From Carnegiea gigantea (taxonomy: Eukaryota; Streptophyta; Magnoliopsida; Caryophyllales; Cactaceae): 64,000 bases of DNA. The DNA is taken from positions 670,001-734,000 of the forward strand of contig JAKOGI010000186.1 of assembly GCA_029747015.1 (NCBI GenBank), written 5' to 3'. The notes beneath the pieces are model-generated. The model was not told where the DNA came from. It made no database searches and was given only the letters and a program-made list of their open reading frames with translations. The position numbers and the translations under genes were made by a program. Below, one piece after another: positions 34,846 to 45,500 of the stretch (the stretch's first letter is position 1; each line of letters starts with the position of its first letter).

Positions 34846-37800
34846 CTATTGGCTACGTAAACCAGGGATGTTTGAGAGGCCCATCTTGCCAAGAACACGC
34901 TTGGGGATTGCCGGTGGATTGTCAAGCCCCATGCTTTGACTAAATTCTTTCGCGAGCTCTACCAGCCTAAACTTGTCCCGCCCCACAATCTTATTGGAGT
35001 TATAGTACCCAAGCCATGCCTGGTATGCTGCTTCCTTGTTCTTCATCTCTACTTGGGATAATGCACGCTCCACCTATCACATCAACATATGAAGAAAAAT
35101 ATCATTCTATGAATCTGACGTTGCTAATCAAATGTGCAAGGAAAAGAGGGTTTGTCATGTCTTACTTTCTTCCTTGTGTCCGGATCAACCATCGGCATTG
35201 TTGCCTTGGTAATTGGGAGATCTTTGATGGAGCTCAAGAAGAATTCTTCCCAAGGCGCTAGTAAGAGTATTCCTTGCCCTTCTTTCCCTTTGCGCCCAGT
35301 TCTGCCAAGCCGATGGATGTACTGTTCTCTATCTGAGGGCAACCCCATCTGGAAGTGAAACATATGGAATTTCAAAACTTTCAGAGATTACAACATGAAG
35401 ACTGTGTAATTGCTTCCATCAATAGCCAGGAATGTCACCTGTATGACGAGCGTAACATCTGGATAATCAACTCCACGTGCTGAGACATCAGAGGTCACAA
35501 GAATAAGACCCTTTGACTTGCGGAACTCATCTGACACTCTTGTCCTATAACTCTGAGGCTTCCTGGAGTGGATTTCGCGGACATTGAGGTTAAGCTCACC
35601 AAGAAGATCAGCAACAAGTCGTGTGACCATTGCCGTGGTACAGAATACAAGAACCTTCATAAAAGCAGACCGTGAAATCTGTCAGAAAAGCATATCTCCA
35701 GGAGTTGGGCAAACCAAATGGAGGCATTTGAATGAACAGCCATAAGCTAAATGTACAGAGGTTGGACAAAAGGAAACATCAATATTTGAAACAATACCCT
35801 ATGATTGAATTACCTGCCTAGCTTTGACATGTATCAAACAAAAGCTCTTTCTGGTTGACCTAGATTTTATATGCATTAACTGCTTTCTATTTCAAATATA
35901 CATTTATAAAAAAATAGTTAAAAAAATCATAGCAGTGAGGTCATTAAAGAAAATTGACCAATCTCAGCACCTTATAGTTCACGTCATCTGCGATATGCTC
36001 CTTCAGGATAGCATACACCAGCGAAAAGTGGTTCTCCACGGGAGCAACCAAGTGAGTCTGCCTGACCTGAAAAGTTCATATACAGATCAGTCAAGTGACG
36101 AAATACAATACGACGAGCATATGGAGGGTTTAGACGGGCAGTTCACCACTATCTACAAACCTGTGCATGTGTCTCCCCACTACCTTCTTGAACTGTGTTG
36201 ATAAATTCATGCTCTCTCTTTAATGCAATGTGGCAGATTTGACGGACCTTCAAACAACAACAAGCTTATGTGAAATATTTCCCCATGACATTGTACAATG
36301 CATCTGCAACCTTAAGCTAAAGACAAGCACCAACCCCATCTGGTATGGTGGCAGAAAACAGCAGTGTTTGTCGCTGCTTTGGAACAGCAGCAATGATTCT
36401 CTCAATGTCTTTACGGAATCCCATGTCCAACAAATGATCGGCTTCATCAAGCACAAGGACTTTTACACCCTTAAGCCTGGTTGCAAATCCTGATGTATTC
36501 TCAAGATGATCCCTGAGCCGCCCAGGTGTTGCCACCAGAATCTGTGTTAATTATCAATTAATGAATCATAGATAGTCATGTTGAATACACCTTTAGCTTT
36601 TCAAAATAGTAGAGCTCCCTGCCACTTAAACGAGGTCACAGTGAAGTACAAGAGGGAGTTACAAATCTCCCTACGAACAAATGGCTATAAGCATTACATC
36701 GATGATGACCCAATGGATTACAAGTTAAAGACTGAATCTTGCCTCCATCGAACGTTGTCAAAACAGCCAATTAAAGTGTTCAATATTTACACAATGCTTA
36801 TAAGTTATAACCGAACCCCCCCCCCCAAAAAAAACAATAGATGGGGGTTGGAGGGTGGGGGGTCTGGGGGAGAGCACAAGAGAAAGTAGTCTACATATCC
36901 GACCTGACAAGGATTTGCCTGCATGCGTTTTTGCTCAACTGCAAGTCTTGTACCTCCCATGACAACTTGGACGTCAACAGAAGGATGATACTTGACCAAG
37001 GTTTTAGCTTCTGTAGCAGCTTGATTTGCAAGCTCTCGTGTTGGGCATATCACAAGCACAAGAATTGGCGGTAGCTTTTGATCGCGGCCAGCAGGAGGTG
37101 ATTTAAGCACAACCTCAATGGATGGAAGCTGAAATAGACACAACGTGTGTTAGAAACTGACAAGTCTCACGCGACAGTTTGACAAGGATATTTTAAGAGG
37201 GATCATGCTGATCACCTAAAACCAACAAGTTCCTCATCTTAGATTTGACTATAGATGATTTCACAACAATATTCTCGACTATATAGCATAATCAACTGAT
37301 CTAGGAAAATAGGTAAAGGTATATGTTACCAAAAATGCTACAGTTTTGCCAGTCCCTGTTTTAGCCTTAGCCATAACATCCTTACCTGAAAAGAAGCAAG
37401 AAATCAGCCAGCTACTGACCAAGTAGACACCTATTCTAGGAAGAAGGGACATCAACTTAAAGAACAGCAGATAATCAACAATGGAAATAAATGTCAAACA
37501 CTGAAGTCAATACTGAAAGTCAACAAAGAAGCCATATGCTAATGAATTGAGTTTTACGGGGTCAGTGTCAAATTCCGCCAAGTCAAGCCTTGCCTTCTAA
37601 AGCAGCAGAAAACGACTTCTAATTACCATACTCATATGGCTTCTGATAGTTGAAGATACTAGTGGATGGAGTAGGCCTCATAATGCAATAGTTTATCAAT
37701 GTAACAAGTTGGCATTCAGCAGCTAAGCTATTAATGGATAAGACAATGTGGTAAACTTTCATAATCAAAGCATCTCACCACTTGACAGTTGGCACACATT

Positions 37801-40751
37801 AGAATGAGAACACATATATTACTAGTTCATATTCCAACTAGAAAGCCAAGAGAAAAGTTACACACAAATTACATTATTATGGGCTGATAACGAGGGCCCC
37901 TAGTGAATACTACACCCTGACCAGGAGTCAAAGCCTGGTACATAGGGATATGAACCTATCGAAGAACGCCCTAATTCTTAAGGTTAGGTTTAAGGGATCA
38001 GTGTCAAATCCGGCCAAGTCAAGCCTTGCGTTCGAAAGCAACAGAAAACAACTTCTAATTACCATACTCAAATGGCTTCTGATAGTTGAAGACATAGCGG
38101 ATGGAGTAGGCCTCATAATGCACTAGTTTATTAATGTAACAAGTTGGCATTTAGCAGCTAAGCTCTTAATGGATAAGACAATGTGGTAAACTTTCATAAT
38201 CAAAGCATCTCATCACTTGACAGTTGACACACATTAGGATGAGAACACATATATTACTAGTTCATATTCCAACTAGAACGTGCAGAACTCCAAGAGAAAA
38301 GTTACACACAAATTACATTATTATGGGCTGATAATGAGGGCCCTAGTGAATACTACAACCCGACCAGGATTCAAAGCCTGGTATATAGGGGACATGAACC
38401 TATTGAAGAAAGCCCTAATTCTTAAGGTTAGGTATAAAGAGAATCATATAGCCAATTCAGTTCTCTTGCCCTCAAAGTCTCAAAAAATTAGCAAGTTAAC
38501 ATTGCATGTTGCATATCCTACGAGGAAGATAACCCCCTTACTTCAATGAAATGGCATGTAATTACACTCAGTTCATGTATCATATTCTTAAACTCCATTC
38601 AAGATGATGACGTCCCTCTGGCCCCAATCTTGATCAAGTATGCTTCCATTAACATTGGCAAAGAAGCTCCTAGTGCTACGTATGACTATAGGTTTCCTTA
38701 AAGAGTTTCTCTAACCAACCTTCAAGTATAAAAGGTAGAGTTGCCTCCTGCACCACAGTCATCTTCTCGTAGCCAACATCCTTGATTGCTTTTAATGATA
38801 AAGGCGAGATAGCACATTGATCAAACCTGCAGCAAATAAGAAACTAAGGCATCAGTCTACAGACGCTTAAAGTCCAACTCCCAGTTGAAAGCTGGTCGCA
38901 GATTCGTTGGCCTAAGTAGGCTTGCTACCCCCACCCCCCAAAAAAAAGCCACTTTCATGCTTTAACCACAAAATGAAACGAGGAGAGATAAAGGCCCAAC
39001 TTTACCTACTAAGCAAGAAAGAGGTGATGAAGCAAGAAAGAGGTGATGGGACTAAGAGCCAAACTCCTGAAACGTTATTTTTGAAGCACATTTCCTCTAT
39101 GAAACAGACAAATTTAGTAACTTCTTATACACTATAGCAGGAAGCAACCTTTGCATCCCTCCGCACTAACAACTGAAGAAAATAGCCAGATGAGGTAACA
39201 TAAATGCATGACAATGCACCTAGGAAAGCATTCATTTGCAAAGCGTCAAAAGACAAAGAATTATCCAGAAAAAGCGGTCACAGCAAGTGCCATTGATCTC
39301 CTCAAACTTCGAAATTAGCTGATAATTTCTGCTTTTTCAAAGACAAAAACTGTCTTCAGTCTTCACAAATCACAAGCACCAAGGAGACAAAAAAGATCTC
39401 CATATATGCTGAACTCATTGATTCCATCTTTCATTCTTCCATACATTTTACTGCTCCATATTTAGGAAATGAAAAGCTGATGATAATACTAAAGAGTCAT
39501 CTGGCACGCACAGCACTTCACCCCTGCCGCAAGAGCAACTTCGATGAACTTCATAGGACTACTTTACCACTTCTGACTAATGGTAAAAAAGTTGCCATTT
39601 CCTGAAGTTCAACTTAGGGGACTAGATAAGCAACTTTCCAGATCTTATTGTGCGAGGAAGTAGAACAACCTGTTGCATTTTACTTCCCCTAGTAAACAAC
39701 ACACCAATTTGCTACTTCCTAGAACACTGCGACTCCCACAGAACGTCCTAACAAACCTAATGACCCAATGGGCATTAGACAATTGGTTAACTAATAAAGA
39801 AAGCAAATAAATGACCAACCTTGTTTCACTAAGGTAAGAATCACCTAGTTCAGCTGAGCTAGTAGGAGCAAAACTCTGTTTTCGAACCTCATTTGCAAAC
39901 AAAGAACCTCTACTCCTAATCTCATGCTCCTCTTCCTCGTCCCCAGTATCCTCTTCACTATCTTCTTCTCCAATCAAATCAATAAAACTTGACACTGTCT
40001 TCTCCCCTTTCAACCCATAACCTTCATCCTCTTCCTCCTCAGACAAGAACGCAGCTCGCTTCCCACTACCATTCTCCACTCTGCCTATCCTGCCACCACC
40101 TCGAGGACCCCGACCCCTGCCCCGCTGATCTCTTGCCCCAAATTCTCTCTCTCTTTCGTTTCTTACCCCATATTCTCTATCTTTTCTCGCCCCAAATTCT
40201 CTCTCTCTTCCCTTCAATCCCCCTCTCATCATCCCACCTTTTCCCCTCTTTGAATCTAACGAAGTCCTTGACGAATCGCTAAAACCCTTTTTTCCTACTC
40301 TCCCCAAATCCTCATCCCCAATATCATCATCAGAGTCAAAATTACTTTCTCTGCCCCTACTACTCCTACCCCTCTTCTTCCCCACTCCACCATGCTCCTC
40401 GTCCTCCTCATCCTCAGTAAACGCGCCAGACCTAAGAGAGCTAGTCCTCAATTTGGACACCCAACTATCCAACTCATCCTCATCCTCAATTATGCTCTTA
40501 GGTGAGGCTCGAACCTCTTCACGGGGTGATTTGGGCCCGGAATCGGGTCGGGTCCGAAACGGGCGGGTCGAGAAGGTGCGACTAGGAGGAAACCCTAACC
40601 CTTGATACTTGAGCTTGAAGGGGAAGACCCGGGAGAAAATGGGCACCGGGCGAAAGGGTTGGCGGAGCGAATTGAAGGCCATTGAGGTGGAGAGACAAGT
40701 CGCCGGAAGCGGAGAACGGAGGAAACGGAGCGGCGGAGGTTTCAACGGCAT
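34846..40751 (-). CDS. DEAD-box ATP-dependent RNA helicase, RH25/RH26/RH31/RH48 group, probably organellar
   Basis: Ten exons on the minus strand: 40751-39820, 38826-38720, 37385-37330, 37128-36904, 36541-36335, 36247-36161, 36066-35971, 35654-35439, 35348-35166, 35073-34846; 778 aa. Motifs in order: Q-motif region (F312...Q337), AKTGTGKT (354-361), PTREL (394-398), TPGR (445-448), DEAD (472-475), SAT (503-505), [13 protein letters not shown] (624-636), HRLGRTGR (654-661). The C-terminal [12 protein letters not shown] and [13 protein letters not shown] segments are characteristic of this plant group. The 310-residue first exon begins with an Arg/Pro/Ser-rich, acid-free stretch with [12 protein letters not shown], a likely mitochondrial or dual presequence, then a long acidic and RG/RE-rich disordered region. 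It would unwind RNA duplexes using ATP, probably in organelle RNA processing. Three introns begin with GTTGGT. The choice among group members is not certain. Confidence 0.94.
36816..36834. repeat. C11A8 compound homopolymer in helicase intron 4
   Basis: Eleven C followed by eight A, in the intron between helicase exons 4 and 5; read as T8G11 on the gene's strand. Confidence 0.85.
37562..38437. repeat. 436-bp tandem duplication in helicase intron 2
   Basis: The block beginning TCAGTGTCAAATTCCGCC at 37562 recurs at 37998 and continues in parallel to about 38437; copies differ by scattered substitutions and small indels (roughly 5-8 percent by eye). Neither copy contains an exon. It lies wholly in the intron between exons 2 and 3. 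Confidence 0.9.
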
Positions 40752-40760
40752 CCGGTGGAA

Positions 40761-40889
40761 TTACGGTGCCTGGATTTGCCGGCGACAATGGGGACGAGAA
40801 CGAAAAGAGTGGATAGGGGCTGCGCAAATCAGAGAGGCACTGTCATTGCCCCGAAGGGGTTTAAGAAGGGTTTTATTGGCTCGCGCCAT
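40761..40889 (-). promoter_or_regulatory. Upstream ORF in front of the helicase ATG
   Basis: ATG at 40889 opens a 42-codon frame (MARANKTLLKPLRG...) that stops with TAA at 40763-40761, nine bases before the main ATG at 40751. If the transcript starts upstream of 40889, ribosomes would meet this ORF first and it could lower translation of the helicase. The transcript start is unknown. Confidence 0.5.
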
Positions 40890-41074
40890 TAGGTCACAAC
40901 TTATTTCCACCACCCCTTAACCCCCAAATATAGTTGATAATATTTATACTTGTCCATAAAACCAATAAATAGTAATAGTTTATAATTGCTAACTGATTAT
41001 TACTATTGAAAATTTGTATATTTTAAATCATGTAGTATATGTGTTTTTTATTGGTAAATATGAATTGATAAATG

Positions 41075-41310
41075 AATAAAATTAGAAAAGATAGTAAAAA
41101 ATTGATATGAGTTAGGAATAATTGAAAAACTTGATAACGATTGGAAAAAGTTTGTAAGAGTTGGAAAGCTTTTTTAAGGATGGAAATGAAAGGGAAAAAA
41201 TATTAAGAATTGAGAAAGACTAATAAGGATTGAAACTTTTTTGGATGATTAGTTGAAACTAGTAAGGAATGGTAAGAATTGAGAAGAGTTGGTAAATATT
41301 GATTTGTCGA
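41075..41310 (+). repeat. Purine-rich dispersed repeat, copy 1
   Basis: Degenerate GGATTG/GGTAAGAATTG/AGAAGAGTT units. The end (GGTAAGAATTG...AGAAGAGTTGGTAAATATTGATTT) matches the reverse complement of 50040-50090. The family resembles the inner ends of the MITE-like element at 25186-25912. Confidence 0.55.
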
Positions 41311-41790
41311 TGAAAAATAGAATAATATACTAATCTAAACTAAGTAAACTACGACTAAACATATATCATCATCTTTATTAGAATAATCTCTTAACTTTTG
41401 TTTTTTCCTCTAAATCTTGCCACTTTTTATAATGATCCATAGTTTTGATAACTAAACTATCCACATGACACAATGGCTTGTGTTTGATAGTATTATAACT
41501 TAACTTACAAAATGATACTACAACATATTTCATTTTGATTTCAATAGACAATATGAGAATCTCAATGGATTTCATGCATCTAAAATAACGCTTCATAGAA
41601 GATATCGCTTCTAAATTCTATACATATTATCTTCACTTCGCTTAGTCAACATAAGCTAAAATCCTTTTTTTTTTCCCCCTCTTCTCATGGTGATGGTAGA
41701 ATGGTAAGTAAATCTCCTGAATGGTAAGTGAACTTCCTAAGTGAGCTAAATTCCCACAACCACAAGCGTTCGGTCTACGCCTCCTCTAGG

Positions 41791-41886
41791 CACTTTGGCC
41801 CCTTGAATCATCAAGTTCTACTTCCCTGCAAAGCGATCCACTTTGGCCCCTTGGATCATCACGGTCTACGCCCCTGCAAAGCGATC
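41791..41886. repeat. Two-copy 48-bp tandem repeat
   Basis: CACTTTGGCCCCTTGAATCA... at 41791 and CACTTTGGCCCCTTGGATCA... at 41839, both ending CCCTGCAAAGCGATC. A few substitutions separate the copies. Confidence 0.85.
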
Positions 41887-42505
41887 ATTGAAGAACAGAG
41901 TGAGTTTACGAGAACAAGATGAATTCGTTTCCGTAAAAAAGACCCTTAGCACAATAAACTTTCTGATATCCAAATATACTCCATCAAAAACTAAAAGAAC
42001 AAAATTTCAAGAACTAATTGTCCACTCCTTTGAACTGTGGGGATGAATTTGTCTACACTGTTTTCAAGCTAATCTGAACCATCAGAAATAGTACAGAATG
42101 AGCTTTATGGAAAGCTTCCCTAGAACGTATAAACTGGAAAACTGATGCTTAAGGCAAATGAAAAACCCTAGCTATGGCTGCTGCTTCGACTAAGTTACAG
42201 AGTGTCAGACCCTAAAATATTCTGACTATCAAATGTTTCTTCCTCCTTTCCCCTTCCACCCCCATTGCAACACTCCTGAAATGGAGAATTTTCCGACCAA
42301 TGCTGGTTTCTTCTTTCCTTTCGACCCAGCTCTGGAAGTGGCACATTCATGGACTAAATGTAGTGTACAAGACGAGCCAGAAGCTCTCATAGTAGTTAGT
42401 CATCATAACCAAATGATATCCCAAGATATTTTTCTGTGTCAGCAATGCAAGCACAAGAGTTTGGTGATGGGTGCACTTCTATGTCTGCTATGCGAACACA
42501 AGAGC

Positions 42506-45500
42506 TTAGTAATGGGAGCGCTTCTCATCATAGGCCCTCCTATCATCTGCTCCCTGATTCTGGAAAATTAAAGGTGGAAAATCTTCATCTTTGAACTGAT
42601 AATTCCCTTGGGCCAATGATCTGGCAAAATAATCAAATCCTCCTGTTATAAGATGGCAAGAAATAAACACATCACAAAACTGATCTCGTCAAGGAAATAA
42701 TTACAAGCTAATTAATGAGCCCACATAAACGAACAGGAAAGCCAAGATTTATTTAAAAAGAAATGGAAGCAAACTTTGCAACCCAAGTTTGGTAATTAGG
42801 AGAGCAATAAGAACAAGAATTATCCACATTAAATGGGATAGAAGAAATCACTTGGGGGTAATTTACTTTTTATCTTCAGATTCAGATTAGAGTAGATTAA
42901 AGCCAAAAGTCTCACCAAACTGTCATGTACTTTTTTTGTCATAGAGTAAAGCCAAATCTAGAGTCCAATGGAATCTCTAGCAATACGTATGCATACAGAT
43001 AGAATTGAGAGAAAGAGCGGGAGCGAAAGAACTTGCCTTTGGAAGTGAGGGGAAGATGGTTGATCTGGTGAAGAGTGTTGTATGGAACTCCCATGATGTC
43101 TTTGCTCAACAAAAGGTCCTCTGACTCGAGTCCCATCAGCTGGTTGAGCTGCATCATTCATGACAACAAGGCCCACAGGACCAAGAGACCCAAACTCAAG
43201 TTGTTCACCAGGTGAGACATAACCAGAGTTGTGGTCATATGAGCACAGCATCACAACTGATGGGACGGTTGGTCCATTTGACATTACCCCACTTGAGCTC
43301 ATTCCTGGCAATGGGTACATCCCATATGCCATAGGTGCCGAACTGCTCTGAGAAGAGCCGGGCTGTAGGGGACCATTCTGGGACTGATATGAAGATAATG
43401 GCTCATGTCTGACCCAAGGCCTGCCACCCCGATTCTCACTGGGTGCCAGGCGATCAACCCTTGATTTCTCAGCCTGATTACGGCTGTGATTACGTGCAGC
43501 AGCTCTGGCTTTGGCAGCGTTCCAGTTCCCTTCTCTGTCAGCATGATCACTTCTGTCATAGCTGTTGTAACTGTTCCTTCTTGTTCCAGAAGCATGCCGA
43601 TCTCGGATAGAAGCCTTCTGAAGCATAGAAAAAGTTAAACATTGGACCATAGTCTAGCAAAGATCGTGAATTTATACTATAGAGATAACAGAGAGAATGT
43701 GATTGATGCGAAGAATATCAGGAAGCAAAAAATTAAAAAACCAAATGCACATTCACAGAAGAAAATGATAAATGCACTCCCAATCCTCAAAGAAGTTTCT
43801 CCCAACCAAGAAAGTCCGTAACATTTGGATTTCTTTTACACAATCGCTCTTGAACAAGACTGAAACATTCTTTACATTTGGCAAATGCAGATTGTTAATA
43901 TGCCATACGCTTTTGTCATGGCGAACGAGAAAGCCGGCTATACGTCAGAGATGATTAGTAAAACAGAAAAGGGAAAAGGTGCATTGCACCTTTCCCAGAG
44001 ATCATCCTCCTGCTTAGCAAAAAGGACTCTCTTCATAATTCAACACAGAGTTGGACAGTCAAGAAAAGATAATCACACAATCATTTTGGACAGAATAAAG
44101 AAACCAGCCCTCCCCCCACCAACCAGTGCCAGCGCCTCCCAAACACCCCCCCCCAAAAAAAAGGAAAAAAACACAGTAGCATTGGGATAATAACAGAAAA
44201 TAGTTCTAGATCCATAGGATTCAGAGGTGATCCTGTGGTCATGCACTTGAGGGGCATGTCACACCCTCACAGTAATTGCTCCTTCCGAAAAGTTTGTGTG
44301 AGGCACAATGTGATTTTGACCCTCAATTACAAAGAATTCTGCCAATTTATCCTTTAACTAATAGATCCATCCTTTCCGGAGAACCTTTTGACAACACCGC
44401 ACTAGGCACCAACGTAAGTGCAAATACAAATGTGCAAGCCCCCACCTGGAAGCTTTTCCTTCTATGCGCTAGGCTGCCAAATGCAATTTTGTGTTCTCTT
44501 TCTTTCCAGTCTCAGGATCACGCACAGTCGCTGTAATTGAAACACAAGCCACTTCACCTAGCTTGCCAAATCCTTTAATCCCAAAGCAAATCTCCATCCT
44601 ACCATGGATTCAAAATGTGGCCGAACCGCGACGAAACGGCCGCACTGGAAAGGTTTTGGAATTCGGTGAACCACGTTTTCATAACGCAATAGCCGCGATA
44701 TGGAAAGCGATTGCCGTAGTAGAGCGATTTTGCCGTACCGCGACCGAAACCGCATTTGGAATCCTTGCCTCCTACTCACGGTGTCCCTAAATTAAACTCT
44801 TGATTTATAATCCTAGTATAGCCCCTATTTCCGTGAGAAATGGCATCTGTCAAAAGGTACCCAAATATATTTTATTACGTTTTAACTAAAGATTTTTTGT
44901 TCATGACCAAGTCACCAAAATATATTTCACAATGCTTTAACCAAGGATTTCGAGTTTGTGACCTAGCCATGATCAAACTTCATAGGAAGCAGGGGCATGT
45001 GCAATGAAAGAGACTCATGGCTCTGATGTCGGAGAAGGCGCACCTATAAATCTTTTAGTCTACTTCATTCAATTGAAATAAAGAGACATTATAAACAAAG
45101 AATGGCGGCTCAAATTCATCCAGGAAGGAAGAGGGAGGGAGAAGATGGACATTATTTGTATTAATTTCTGTTGAATGCTGAACAGATGCAGCACAGCTCT
45201 AGGTACATCTATATTGCTGAACTCACAAATTCTAACCAACTGATTTACTAACAAACACCCTCTAGATCAAACTGACTGGGAGAATAAAGGAAGCACCTTG
45301 CTGACTGTACCAAACTAGCAGTCCTGCAAAAAAAGCATTGGCCCAAATTCTACAATCGAGAAAATTTTGTCCCGATTAGAGAGCCAACAACCACTTAGCT
45401 TCATCTACAGACAAGTCCTTCCACTGCCCAAAAAATATACAACGGCATCTGTCTTATGAACAATCTTGCAGAATTTTTTCGATATTCTCTATTGCATGAA

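Larger units (their letters stand above)
40890..42505. other. Intergenic DNA between helicase 5' end and nucleotidyltransferase 3' end
   Basis: No gene seen. It contains the helicase promoter, a purine-rich repeat (41075-41310), a 48-bp tandem pair (41791-41886) and, from about 42200, 3' flank of the nucleotidyltransferase gene that is duplicated near 58035. Confidence 0.55.

Noticed and set aside
39989..40282. 97-codon plus-strand ORF
   Set aside because: Antisense to the acidic and RG-rich region of the helicase exon 1.
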